In this document: positions 1-7,859 of the stretch, piece after piece | Numbering within the stretch: position 1 is the first letter of the stretch | How the letters are laid out: each line of letters begins with the position of its first letter | Assembly (NCBI RefSeq): GCF_010119195.1 | Contig: NZ_WRXL01000007.1 | Location: 62,001-126,000, forward strand | Direction of reading: 5' to 3' | Length of the DNA: 64,000 nt | Origin: Haloarcula salina | Lineage (GTDB): Archaea; Halobacteriota; Halobacteria; Halobacteriales; Haloarculaceae | Notes under the pieces: generated by a model | Seen by the model: only the letters and a program-made list of their open reading frames with translations | Databases searched by the model: none | What the model was told of the DNA's origin: nothing | Program-made: the position numbers and the translations under genes

Positions 1-93
1 GACGACCGGCAAATCGACGGTCTCGCCCGGTTCCCCGTTCCCACCCGGCCCGGCGCTCGTCGTCGCGACGGTTATCTGTTCGGTCTCTGCCAT
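1..93 (-). CDS. 5' end of an unidentified protein (partial, runs off window)
   Basis: The first 31 codons of a gene whose remainder lies left of the window. It starts at an ATG (complement of 91-93). The visible peptide has a Thr/Gly/Pro-rich stretch, then the segment GETVDLPVV. From memory this resembles the N-terminus of haloarchaeal HerA/DUF87-type ATPases, in which such a segment precedes the P-loop, but no P-loop is visible here, so the function stays open. It is transcribed away from the gene at 245. Confidence 0.45.
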   Translation of the reverse strand, partial: MAETEQITVATTSAGPGGNGEPGETVDLPVV

Positions 94-244
94 GCGTTTC
101 TGTCCAAAGGGAGACGCGCGCGGCCCATAACTCTCCGTCAGACGACAGTCAACAGGACAACAGGTCGCTGGACCGCCGCGACCGGGGGAACGGCTATTGC
201 CGTGGCACGCCTTGTCGTAGTCGAGTCGACGACTGGGGGAGCCT

Positions 245-592
245 ATGGATCGCTACGAAACGTTCGTTGAGGACGGGACCGTCTACGTCGGGAGCGACGA
301 CGGCCCGCTGGAAATCGCGTCGGTCGAGGACGTTCTCGACGCCGTGGGCGGCCCGGCGTGGACGGTTACCTACTCCGACGCCGAGAAGGAGCGCTACGCC
401 GGGATGGACACCAGCGACGAGGGGCTGGTGGTCGACGTGGTGGACATGCTCCACGCGATGACCCACAGCCAGCGGTTCGTCGACACGCTCGCGGCCCACC
501 CGACGGCCGTTCCGGCCGACGACACCATCTCGCCGCGGGCCGGCCTGTTCGTCGGGAAACTCCTGGAGAACCTCGAAAACGGCGTGTCCTGA
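245..592 (+). CDS. Conserved haloarchaeal hypothetical protein (115 aa)
   Basis: A 115-residue acidic protein with no signal peptide, no membrane segment and no Cys cluster. It looks like a compact alpha/beta cytosolic protein: a short beta-rich N-terminus, then helices around residues 65-115. I do not recognise a characterised family. It ends 36 bp before the stop codon of dinB on the opposite strand, so the two genes converge. Overlapping frames on both strands show low-complexity Arg-rich translations typical of shadows, which supports this frame as the coding one. Confidence 0.7.
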   Translation: MDRYETFVEDGTVYVGSDDGPLEIASVEDVLDAVGGPAWTVTYSDAEKERYAGMDTSDEGLVVDVVDMLHAMTHSQRFVDTLAAHPTAVPADDTISPRAGLFVGKLLENLENGVS

Positions 593-627
593 CCACGGCG
601 GGTCGTCGTCGGTCACCGCTCGCCCGG

Positions 628-1971
628 TCAGCGGAAATCCGCGAGCGTGGTCTGTCCCGCGGGGAGTGCGACCGCCCCAGCGTCGGCGCTCGTCCCATCG
701 ACATCGCCGCCGGTATCCTCGCCGCCGTCGTCGTCGGCCTCGTCCGCGAACGCGCCGAGGCCCGCTTGTCCGTCTTCGTCCGTCGCCTCAGCGTCGTCAG
801 TCCCGTCGGCTGTGTCGCCGGACTCGCCGCCGAAGCCCCCGAGGCTGGCCTGCTCGCCGGCCGAGAAGTCGAGGTTCGAGACGCGGACGCCGACCTTGCG
901 GACGCGCTCGCCCTCGAACTCCCCGAGCAAGTCGAGCGCGGTCCGGCGGACCAGCGACGGCTCGTCGATCGGCCCCGGGAGCGAGCGAGCGCGTGTGTGG
1001 ACGTCGAACGGCGGCGTCACGACCTTGATACCGATTGTCTGGTAGCGCGCGCCCTTCCGCCGGGCGCGGTCGGCGACGGCCGCCGCGAGGGTGTTCACCC
1101 GCCGGTACGTGGTCGCCGAGTCGTCGGTCGCCTCGGTGAACGCGGACTCCCGCGAGAGGCTCTTGGGGTCGCCTTTCGGCGTCACCGCGCGCTCGTCCTC
1201 GCCGCGAGCGTACCGGCGTATTTCGCGGCCGCGCTCGCCGAAGCGCCGGTCCAGTCGCTCCGGGTCCGCGGCCGCCAGGTCCCCCGCCGTCTCGATGCCC
1301 AGTTCGTCGAGTTCGCGGGCCGTCACCGGGCCGACGCCGTGAACGTCCTCCACGGGGAGGTCGGCGAAGAACTCGCGGACGGTCCCCGGTTCGACGACGA
1401 CGAGGCCGTCCGGCTTGTCTCGGTCGCTCGCCACCTTCGCCGCGCTCATCGTCGGCGCGACGCCGACGCTCGCCGCGACTCCGACCTCCGACTCGACGCT
1501 GGCTTTCAGGTCGTCCGCCCACGCTTCGACGCCGTCCCAGCCGACCCGGTCCGTCACGTCGAGGTACGCCTCGTCGATGCTCACCTCACGGACCACGTCC
1601 GCCTCCTCGCGGAGGATCGCCCGCACGTCGGCGGCCACGGACTCGTAGAACTCCATGTCGACGGGGCGGTAGAACCCCGCGTCGTCCACGTCCAGTTCGG
1701 GGTCGTCGACGGCGTCGACCTTGCGGGGCAGTCGCTCCAGCGCCTCGGAGATGGCCATCGCCGACTCGACGCCGTACTCTCGCGCTTCGTAGCTCGCCGT
1801 GGCGACGGCCCCGTGGGCGTCGCCGCTCTCGTAGCCCATTCCGACAACCAGCGGTTCGCCGTCGAGGGCCGGCTCCCGGCGCTGTTCGCAGGCCGCGTAG
1901 AAGCAGTCCATATCGACGTGCGCGACGACCTGCTCGGGCCGATTCGTCCCGGGGAGCCGCGCGGCGTCCAT
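628..1971 (-). CDS. dinB: DNA polymerase IV (Y-family translesion polymerase)
   Basis: Y-family polymerase that copies past damaged template bases. The palm motif VDMDCFY (Asp20) and the SIDEAYLDVT motif (Asp133, Glu134) supply the catalytic acidic residues. Helix-hairpin-helix-like segments (VEDVHGVGPVTARELDELG and following) and the little-finger domain come next. An acidic, Gly-rich linker of roughly 70 residues leads to a C-terminal PIP box, QTTLADF, for docking on the PCNA sliding clamp. The start is placed at the ATG before DAARLPG because an in-frame ATG 12 codons upstream would add an unconserved tail. The 447-aa length is typical of haloarchaeal DinB. No partner gene adjoins it in the same direction. 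Confidence 0.93.
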   Translation of the reverse strand: MDAARLPGTNRPEQVVAHVDMDCFYAACEQRREPALDGEPLVVGMGYESGDAHGAVATASYEAREYGVESAMAISEALERLPRKVDAVDDPELDVDDAGFYRPVDMEFYESVAADVRAILREEADVVREVSIDEAYLDVTDRVGWDGVEAWADDLKASVESEVGVAASVGVAPTMSAAKVASDRDKPDGLVVVEPGTVREFFADLPVEDVHGVGPVTARELDELGIETAGDLAAADPERLDRRFGERGREIRRYARGEDERAVTPKGDPKSLSRESAFTEATDDSATTYRRVNTLAAAVADRARRKGARYQTIGIKVVTPPFDVHTRARSLPGPIDEPSLVRRTALDLLGEFEGERVRKVGVRVSNLDFSAGEQASLGGFGGESGDTADGTDDAEATDEDGQAGLGAFADEADDDGGEDTGGDVDGTSADAGAVALPAGQTTLADFR

Positions 1972-2249
1972 ACCCGTCTCTACGCGTACTCGCAAAAAAA
2001 ACCCCACCGGCCCCGGCGAACGCGCGCGGACTCACCGGTCCCCGTCGACGACGTCTCCGCGCGACCGCCGTCTGTCGCTTGTGCAGAAAGGGTAGTGGGG
2101 GTGGCGGCGTCAGATGCTCCGGATCCGCCGTAGTTCGAATACGATGCCGCGGCCGACGGAGTGGCCATCGCTCCGCCGGCCGTGGTCGTCCGCCGATGCC
2201 AATCCCGGATGGTGCGACGGTGGTTCCCGCCGGGAGCGTCGGGGGCTCC

Positions 2250-2274
2250 GTGTTAACTTTAAACATGGTAACAC
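2250..2274. promoter_or_regulatory. AT-rich inverted repeat in the gap before the gene at 2356
   Basis: The 384-bp gap between dinB and the gene at 2356 holds no convincing gene. Its one notable element is an inverted repeat, GTGTTA (2250-2255) and TAACAC (2269-2274), around an AT-rich centre that contains TTTAAA. It lies about 80 bp upstream of the 2356 start codon. It could be a regulator site or a core promoter; the sequence does not decide. Confidence 0.35.
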
Positions 2275-2355
2275 TTCAATGTTGGGCAGCAGATCAGCCG
2301 CCCGCGTCGTCGTCGCTCGAAACCCTTTCGGTCCTCTCACCCCCACGACGGCACA

Positions 2356-2670
2356 ATGACGACGCTGACGGACTCGCTGCCGGATCGGCCGCTCTCGACG
2401 AACGAGATCTCCGCGCTGGAAGCCCAGCACGACGACTACGGCTTCGCCCCGGTGGGGTTCTTTCCCGACCTAGACGTGGTCGCGGCGTTCGTCGTCATCG
2501 TCGACGGCGAACGGGGCTACAGCCTCGGATTCGACCGCGACGACGAGGGCTGGGTCGTCGTGGAGTCCTTCGACGACGGCGAGGACTTCGCCGGCGTCAC
2601 CGACCGCCTCCAGGAGTGGCTTGGCGACGACTGGGCGGACTTCGAGGAAGGCACGGCCGAACCGGAGTGA
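2356..2670 (+). CDS. Conserved haloarchaeal hypothetical protein (104 aa)
   Basis: A small acidic cytosolic protein ending in an Asp/Glu-rich helix (EWLGDDWADFEEG). The middle has alternating hydrophobic strands (VVAAFVVIVDGERGYSLGF), suggesting a compact alpha/beta fold. No catalytic motif, metal site or membrane segment is visible, and I do not recognise the family. The ATG at 2356 directly follows the run CCACGACGGCACA and no Shine-Dalgarno sequence is evident. It is followed by the tRNA-Gly repeat region. Confidence 0.65.
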   Translation: MTTLTDSLPDRPLSTNEISALEAQHDDYGFAPVGFFPDLDVVAAFVVIVDGERGYSLGFDRDDEGWVVVESFDDGEDFAGVTDRLQEWLGDDWADFEEGTAEPE

Positions 2671-2759
2671 GTCGGTCGGAGTCGCTCGCGCCGCTCGCGA
2701 CGGCTGCGTGGCGTCGCTGGGTCGCACAGTTCGGACTCGTCGGTTGTTTCGACGCAGCG

Positions 2760-2785
2760 TGCGGCGGTCGGGATTTGAACCCGAC
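2760..2785 (-). repeat. tRNA-Gly 3'-end remnant (copy 1)
   Basis: Read on the minus strand this is a T-arm plus acceptor 3' strand ending CCGCCGCA, like the real tRNA-Gly at 2996-3066. One T-stem pair differs (U-A in place of C-G), and the change is compensated on both arms, so this copy probably came from a different functional tRNA-Gly. No anticodon arm or 5' acceptor follows, so it is not a tRNA gene. The pattern fits an attachment-site scar. Confidence 0.65.
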
Positions 2786-2828
2786 GGCGAGACTCGCTGC
2801 GCTCGTCTCGCGTGATTCAAATCCCGCT

Positions 2829-2887
2829 GTACAGCATCCGCTCGTCACGTCCGTTCCTCGCAGGATGCGGCGGCCGGGATTTGAACC
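2829..2887. repeat. 59-bp direct repeat, copy A
   Basis: An exact 59-bp direct repeat of 2959-3017, offset by 130 bp. It begins GTACAGCATCCG, contains an inverted pair GCATCC...GGATGC, and ends inside the T-arm-like segment GGGATTTGAACC. The repeat joins a spacer of unknown function to a tRNA-Gly 3' end, suggesting duplication or repeated insertion at the tRNA 3' end. Confidence 0.8.
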
Positions 2888-2889
2888 GG
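2866..2889 (-). repeat. tRNA-Gly 3'-end remnant (copy 2)
   Basis: A second fragment of a tRNA-Gly T-arm and 3' acceptor strand, identical to the real gene across the acceptor and T-loop but one base short in the T-stem, so the stem no longer pairs well. It lacks all upstream tRNA parts. It sits within the 59-bp direct repeat, 106 bp after remnant 1 and 130 bp before the tRNA 3' end. Confidence 0.65.
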
Positions 2890-2958
2890 ACCAAGACGGT
2901 TGTGCTCGCTCACTCCGTTCGCTGCGCGCACTGCGACTTGTAGGGTTCAAATCTCTCA

Positions 2959-3017
2959 GTACAGCATCCGCTCGTCACGTCCGTTCCTCGCAGGATGCGG
3001 CGGCCGGGATTTGAACC
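2959..3017. repeat. 59-bp direct repeat, copy B (overlaps tRNA-Gly 3' end)
   Basis: The second exact copy of the 59-bp repeat at 2829-2887. Its right part is the 3' end of the intact tRNA-Gly, so the repeat unit includes tRNA sequence. Between the copies lies an inverted T-loop-like sequence, GGGTTCAAATCTC, at about 2943-2955. Confidence 0.8.
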
Positions 3018-3066
3018 CGGGCCATGAGCTTGGAAGGCTCAGGTCCTACCACTAGACCACCGCCGC
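2996..3066 (-). tRNA. tRNA-Gly (anticodon TCC)
   Basis: A 71-nt cloverleaf on the minus strand. The acceptor stem pairs GCGGCGG with CCGCCGC and the discriminator base is A. The D-loop contains TAGTGGTAGGA. The anticodon stem TGAGC/GCTCA closes a CTTCCAA loop with anticodon TCC. The T-arm is CCGGG-TTCAAAT-CCCGG. The 3' CCA is not encoded, which is usual in haloarchaea. It reads GGA codons (and possibly GGG by wobble). Two 3'-end remnants lie just downstream of it. Confidence 0.95.
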
Positions 3067-3198
3067 TCATCGCTTCGCGTCTTCACGGCGGGCCTCGCGA
3101 TTCCTCCGGAATCGCTCACCACCGCCGCGCGCTCACTGTGTTCGCGCGCGGCGAGGATCGCCGGAGCGCGAACGTACTCCCCCATAGAGGGAAGGCGA

Positions 3199-3873
3199 TT
3201 AAGTGCGTTTCCCTTCCGGTTCGACGACGCCGTAGCAGTTGCCGCTGGAGAGTTCGACCGACACCAACCGCAGGTCGCTGGCGGCCACGTCGCGTTCGAA
3301 CTCGGCCGGCGCGTAGACGTGGTAGAACCGGGGAACCGTCTCGCCGCCGGGGAGCGTCCAGTCGACGGTTGTGTCGAAGCCGGTCTCTGCGTCGGCCTCG
3401 GCGTCGAAGCGGTCGTGGGCCGTGCTCCAGGCGCTGACGAGCGCGCGACCGTCCGGCGCGAGCACGCGAGCGAGGTCGTCCAGGCTGGCGCGGCGTGCGT
3501 CTCGCGAGGGGAGGTGATGCAACGTCGCGACGTACACCGCGAGGTCGATGCAGTCGTCGGCCAGCGGCAATTCGACCGCGTCGCCCTGGACGAGCGCGAC
3601 TTCGTCGCCGACGCGCTCGGTGGCGGCATTCAGGAGCGCGCGGCTGGCATCGAGGCCGACGACGCGGTCAGCGACGCCGGCCAGCAGTTCGGCGTGGCGG
3701 CCGTTGCCACAGCCGAGGTCGAGCGCCGTCCCGCAGTCCGTGAACGCGGCGACGAACGACTCGACCTCCGGCCAGGCGTACTCGCGGGTCTTCGAGAAGT
3801 GCGCGCCGATGTCTTCGTAGGTCCGGCGAACGGCCGCGCGCGAGCGGTCGGCGTCCGAGTCACGCTCCGGCAT
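3199..3873 (-). CDS. Class I SAM-dependent methyltransferase, Trm9-like
   Basis: A 224-aa Rossmann-fold methyltransferase. The N-terminus Y-E-D-I-G-A-H-F-S-K-T-R-x5-WP-x-V-x-x-F (about residues 19-40) is the signature of the Trm9/ALKBH8 family, which methylates modified wobble uridines in tRNA. The SAM-binding motif I is ALDLGCGNGRH. Then follow VGLDAS (acidic residue for the ribose), QGDAVELPL and the LHHLPS motif. The gene starts 10 bp after tyrS on the same strand, so the two are probably co-transcribed, and this supports a role in tRNA biology. The exact substrate is inferred, not shown; small-molecule methyltransferases share much of this fold. Confidence 0.8.
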   Translation of the reverse strand: MPERDSDADRSRAAVRRTYEDIGAHFSKTREYAWPEVESFVAAFTDCGTALDLGCGNGRHAELLAGVADRVVGLDASRALLNAATERVGDEVALVQGDAVELPLADDCIDLAVYVATLHHLPSRDARRASLDDLARVLAPDGRALVSAWSTAHDRFDAEADAETGFDTTVDWTLPGGETVPRFYHVYAPAEFERDVAASDLRLVSVELSSGNCYGVVEPEGKRT

Positions 3874-3883
3874 CCCTCCGCGG

Positions 3884-4924
3884 TCACTCCGCGCCGTACT
3901 TCTCGGGGTACGCCTCTGCGAGCAGGTCGCCCTCGTCGGCGAGGTGCTCGCGGACGGGGTCGATGACCTCCGAGATGGCGGCCCCGGCCGAGGGCTTGAG
4001 GTCGGCGGGGTGGAGTTCCCCGCTGACGAAGTCCGCCTCGACTTCCTCGTAGGTCTCGTAAGTCAGGTCGCCGCCGTACTCCTCGGGGCGCTCGACGACG
4101 AACGACTCGTCGCGCACGTCGAGCACCGGGAACACGAGGTGTTCGAGGTACTCGAGGACGCCGTTGCCTTCGACCTCGCCGGCCGGACAGAACGCCTGAC
4201 CGATCTTCTCTTCGACCGTCTCGGGATCGTCCGTGAGGTTGACCTTCGAGGCCTCGTCAGAGGCGCTCATCTTCCCGCCCGAGAGCCCCGAGAGGAGCGG
4301 GGCGAACAGGCAGACCGGCGACTCGCCGCCGTGGTCCGGGAGGACCTCGCGCGAGAGCATGTAGATGCCGCGCTGGTCGACGCCGCCGTAGGCGATGTCT
4401 GCGTCGAGCGCCTTCACGTCCAGCGTCTGCATCAGCGGGTAGATGAGCCCGCCGAGGTTCGGGCTGTCGGACTCGCGGACGACCTCGCTGGCCGCGCGCT
4501 GAGAGCGCGCGATGGTGGTCTCCGCGGCCATCCGGTACATCTCCAGCGTGTACTCCTCGCCGAGCTGGAAGTCCGTCCCGCGGACGAACTCCACGTCCTC
4601 GGGGTCGGCCCCGGCCGCCTCGATCATCCCCTCGATGGCCGTCTCGTAGTAGGCCGAACGGACGTCGAGCAGGTCGAACGGCGACTTGTTGTCGTCGAGG
4701 TGAGCGTGGAGGTCCGCGATGAGCACCGTCACCTCGACGCCGGCCCGCAGGAAGTCCGCGAGCTTTCGCATCGTCGTGAAGTGCCCGATGTGCATCTCGC
4801 CGGTCGGCGCGTAGCCGATGTACGCCGACGGGTCGCCGTCCTCGAACAGTGCCCGAAGCTCGTCCTCGGTGACGACCTCCTCGGTGTGTCGCGTCACCAG
4901 GTCGAGTCGCTCGGCCGTATCCAT
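3884..4924 (-). CDS. tyrS: Tyrosyl-tRNA synthetase
   Basis: A class I aminoacyl-tRNA synthetase that charges tRNA-Tyr. The HIGH motif appears in YAPTGEMHIGHFTT (about residue 46) and the signature loop in SGGKMSAS (about 220). The 346-aa length and the absence of a C-terminal S4 domain are typical of archaeal/eukaryotic-type TyrRS. The segment DVKALDADIAYGGVDQR is the tyrosine-site region of this subgroup. Its start codon is about 27 nt from a TATA-like element at 4947-4954, consistent with a leaderless mRNA. A Trm9-like methyltransferase follows 10 bp downstream. Confidence 0.96.
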   Translation of the reverse strand: MDTAERLDLVTRHTEEVVTEDELRALFEDGDPSAYIGYAPTGEMHIGHFTTMRKLADFLRAGVEVTVLIADLHAHLDDNKSPFDLLDVRSAYYETAIEGMIEAAGADPEDVEFVRGTDFQLGEEYTLEMYRMAAETTIARSQRAASEVVRESDSPNLGGLIYPLMQTLDVKALDADIAYGGVDQRGIYMLSREVLPDHGGESPVCLFAPLLSGLSGGKMSASDEASKVNLTDDPETVEEKIGQAFCPAGEVEGNGVLEYLEHLVFPVLDVRDESFVVERPEEYGGDLTYETYEEVEADFVSGELHPADLKPSAGAAISEVIDPVREHLADEGDLLAEAYPEKYGAE

Positions 4925-4946
4925 ACCGATGTGTCGCCGGTCCGCC

Positions 4947-4954
4947 GATTAAAA
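4947..4954 (-). promoter_or_regulatory. TATA-like element of tyrS
   Basis: The minus-strand sequence TTTTAATC is centred about 27 nt before the tyrS ATG, the spacing expected for an archaeal TATA box driving a leaderless transcript. Confidence 0.5.
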
Positions 4955-5140
4955 CGTTCCTGTCCGGTGCGACGCCCCCTCAACGCCGGGCGGTCGCGCC
5001 GTCACTCGGCGATTGCAGACAAACGCGGTTCGAATAGTCTCGGGGGTGTGAGCCGGCGACTGGACGCTAGAGAGCGTGATAATCGCAATGGGATCCTTCT
5101 CACAACACCTTCATAATGGCAGGGTTTCAATGAGTCACCG

Positions 5141-5503
5141 ATGACGGCGGCGTTGCACCGTCCGATCGCGGTCGTCGGATACCCCGCTATCGGCGTTCTC
5201 GTCCTCCTTCAGATAGTCGCTCCGTCGGCGATAGCTGGTCTCCCGGTTTCGACAGTCGTAGGGGCAACAATGACGATGTTTCTCGCGTGGGGAACCGTCG
5301 TCGGACTCGTCTATAGGGCTCGGTGGACGGCGACCGGATTCGGAGTGATGGCGATTGCATTCGCCATCCAGACCCTCTCCGGGCACGGGATTCAGAACCA
5401 GCTAGTGCTTTATTCCGTCGTTGGTATCGCGGCGCTGTTGATCGTCGTCGGTGGGCAGAAGGACGACCCGACACCGCCGCGTAGTCCACGCTCCAGCTAC
5501 TGA
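5141..5503 (+). CDS. Small membrane protein of unknown function (120 aa)
   Basis: Four hydrophobic stretches (about residues 9-30, 36-57, 64-83 and 89-105) point to a four-helix integral membrane protein, followed by a short Pro/Ser/Arg-rich cytoplasmic tail. No catalytic or binding motif is visible and I do not recognise a family. Its base composition is slightly less GC-rich than the neighbours, including weak-codon stretches. It is separated from tyrS by 216 bp that I could not assign beyond the tyrS promoter. Confidence 0.6.
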   Translation: MTAALHRPIAVVGYPAIGVLVLLQIVAPSAIAGLPVSTVVGATMTMFLAWGTVVGLVYRARWTATGFGVMAIAFAIQTLSGHGIQNQLVLYSVVGIAALLIVVGGQKDDPTPPRSPRSSY

Positions 5504-5586
5504 GCACTCACTCCAGCGGCTACCGATAAGACACGATACTGTGCGAGGGTCACACATTTAGGGGATAGGGGCAAAGACGGCGATAG

Positions 5587-7815
5587 ATGTCCCTCCTGTT
5601 CGACCACGTCATCGGGTCGTTCGACCTCGACGACGCCTCGCTGTGTGCCGTCGCGGAGGACGCCCTCGAGGACCGCGGCGACGCCGTCCCCGTGCGCCCC
5701 GTCGCGGAGTTCGCGAGCCACCACGACGAACTCGCCCATCCCGAGGAGGACTGGGTGTGCATCCCGCTACACGAACTCGACTCGGCGCGACTGACGGGGG
5801 AGTACGTCGCCTTCACCGACCACTCGCTGCACGGCCAGATCTTCGTCTTCGAGCGCGGCGGCGAGCGGGACTTCGTCGACGCCGACGCCTTCGGGACCAC
5901 GGCGCTCGCCGACCGACTCCGCTTCTGGCACTCGGACTACGTGCCCGAGAGGTACCCGCCCTCCTACGACTCGCCGATCGACGACAGCGAACCGCCGCGC
6001 AGTCCCGTGGACCCCGACGAACTGATCGAGGGCCTGCGCGACCACGTCGAGCGCGAGCGCGATGCGACCAGATCAGCGAACCGCGAGCGAGCCGCGGGGC
6101 GCACGCCGGCCGCGGTGTACGAGCGCGGCGGCGACGCGGTCCCCGAACTCTCTACGGCCGGACGAGACGACGGGCGCTTTCACTTCCGCGTGGACCCGCC
6201 CGCCGACGTGGCCGCCGAGTGGCGCGGCGACTGGGCCTTCGTCGTCGAGTCCGAGTTCGGCGTCCACCAGGGGAACGAGGTGCTGGTCCACCGCGACGAC
6301 GGCGCGAACGGGGACGACGGCCCGTTCCCGGTCCCCGCGACGGTCGAGCGCATCCGCGGGCGGAGCGTCTGGCTCGACGTGAACTGGGCGCGGGTCGACG
6401 GCGCGACGAGCCTCGGGAGCGCGCTGACCGACGGCGACGCCACCTACGGGCTGACGGCGCTGTTGAACCCCGTCCCGTTCGACCGCGAGCGCGAGGCGGT
6501 CGAGGCGCTGGCCGACCACCCGCTCCGGGGCGTGCTCGCCGGCGAGCGCCCGATCACGTTCTCGAACGGCGCGGCCGCTCGCAGCGACCGATTCGACGCG
6601 GAACTGAACCAGGAGCAGCGGCTCGCCGTCGAGCACGCGCTGCTGGCCGACGACCTGTTCTGCGTCCACGGCCCGCCGGGGACCGGCAAGACGCGGACGC
6701 TCGTCGAGATCGTCCGGCGGGCCGCGCAGGCCGGCGAGGACGTGCTCGTCTGCGCCGACTCGAACCAGGCCGTCGACAACCTCGTCGCTGGCTCCTCGAC
6801 GCGGGAGGCGGCGGACCCGCAGTCGCTGCACGCCTACGGCCAGCACGGCGACGGCGAGTTCGTGCTCGACCGCGTGAACGCGAGCCAGTCGGCCAACGAC
6901 GCGGTCCGGCGAGCCTACGCCGACGTGCCGGAGCGCGCGGACGTGGTCGCGGTCACGAACAACTCCGCCGCGACGCTCGCGCGGGACTTCGACCTCCTCG
7001 TGCTGGACGAGGCCACGCAGTCCACCTGCACGGCGTCGTGCATCCCGCTGGTCCGTGCCGAGCGCGTCGTCCTCGCCGGGGACCACCGACAGCTCCCGCC
7101 CTACAGCGCGAGCGACGGCCCGCCGGAGTCGAGCTACGGCCACTCCCTGTTCGAGCACCTCTACGCCGACGGCGGCGTCTACGCGGGCGTCGGCCTCCAG
7201 CTCCAGACCCAGTACCGGATGCACCGTGACATCGCCTACTTCCCGAACCGGCGGTTCTACGATCGGACGCTCCGGAACGGGCGGACCGTCGACCCCCTCC
7301 CGGACCGGCCGGCCGTCGAGGGGTACAACGTCGGCGGCTCCGTCGAGACGGTCGGCCACTCTAAGGCCAACCCCACCGAGGCCCGGCTGGTGGCCCACCT
7401 CGTCTCGGACCTTCTGTCGGACGTGCCCGCCGAGGAGATCGGCGTCATCACGCCCTACAGCGCACAGGTGCGCCGCATCCGCGAGACCCTCGCGGCCCAC
7501 ACCGACGCCGCCGAGGGCGTGACCGTCGACACCATCGACTCCTTTCAGGGGGGCGAGCGGACGGCTATCGTCCTCTCGCTCGTCCGGAGCAACGCCGACG
7601 GGACCGTGGGCTTCCTCGGGCGGCCGGTCGACGGCCCGCGGCGGCTGAACGTCGCGCTCACGCGGGCAAAGCGCTACTGCGCCGTCGTCGCCGACTGGCA
7701 CACGCTCCGCTACGACGCCGACGGGAAGTGCACGGACCTCTACGACGACTTCTACCAGTTCTTCGCCAACACGGACCGGCTGAGCGACGTCGACCCCGAG
7801 TTCATCCCCGTGTGA
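5587..7815 (+). CDS. UPF1/DNA2-type superfamily 1 helicase
   Basis: A 742-aa SF1 helicase. The N-terminal ~330 residues are unassigned and mostly acidic. The motor then shows a Q-motif (LNQEQRLAVE), Walker A GPPGTGKTRTL, the Ia-like ADSNQAVDNLV, Walker B LLVLDEATQ, motif III LAGDHRQLPP, QYRMH, motif V IDSFQGGERTAIVLS and motif VI RLNVALTRAKR. These are diagnostic of the UPF1/DNA2/SMUBP-2 branch, which unwinds RNA or DNA 5' to 3'. I see no Cys cluster for the DNA2 Fe-S nuclease, so it is likely a helicase only. The nucleic acid substrate is unknown. Confidence 0.9.
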   Translation: MSLLFDHVIGSFDLDDASLCAVAEDALEDRGDAVPVRPVAEFASHHDELAHPEEDWVCIPLHELDSARLTGEYVAFTDHSLHGQIFVFERGGERDFVDADAFGTTALADRLRFWHSDYVPERYPPSYDSPIDDSEPPRSPVDPDELIEGLRDHVERERDATRSANRERAAGRTPAAVYERGGDAVPELSTAGRDDGRFHFRVDPPADVAAEWRGDWAFVVESEFGVHQGNEVLVHRDDGANGDDGPFPVPATVERIRGRSVWLDVNWARVDGATSLGSALTDGDATYGLTALLNPVPFDREREAVEALADHPLRGVLAGERPITFSNGAAARSDRFDAELNQEQRLAVEHALLADDLFCVHGPPGTGKTRTLVEIVRRAAQAGEDVLVCADSNQAVDNLVAGSSTREAADPQSLHAYGQHGDGEFVLDRVNASQSANDAVRRAYADVPERADVVAVTNNSAATLARDFDLLVLDEATQSTCTASCIPLVRAERVVLAGDHRQLPPYSASDGPPESSYGHSLFEHLYADGGVYAGVGLQLQTQYRMHRDIAYFPNRRFYDRTLRNGRTVDPLPDRPAVEGYNVGGSVETVGHSKANPTEARLVAHLVSDLLSDVPAEEIGVITPYSAQVRRIRETLAAHTDAAEGVTVDTIDSFQGGERTAIVLSLVRSNADGTVGFLGRPVDGPRRLNVALTRAKRYCAVVADWHTLRYDADGKCTDLYDDFYQFFANTDRLSDVDPEFIPV

Positions 7816-7859
7816 GCCGCCGGCGACGGGTCCAAATACGTCCGGTCCAACTGTCTCAC

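Noticed and set aside
358-2133. Long open frame opposite dinB
   Set aside because: It is a shadow of the GC-rich dinB gene. Its translation is Arg-rich and lacks haloarchaeal acidity, and it overlaps a gene with all the pol IV motifs.
2760-3066. CRISPR array or three tRNA genes
   Set aside because: There are only two full-length 59-bp repeats and no regular spacer. Only the copy at 2996-3066 has an anticodon arm and 5' acceptor.
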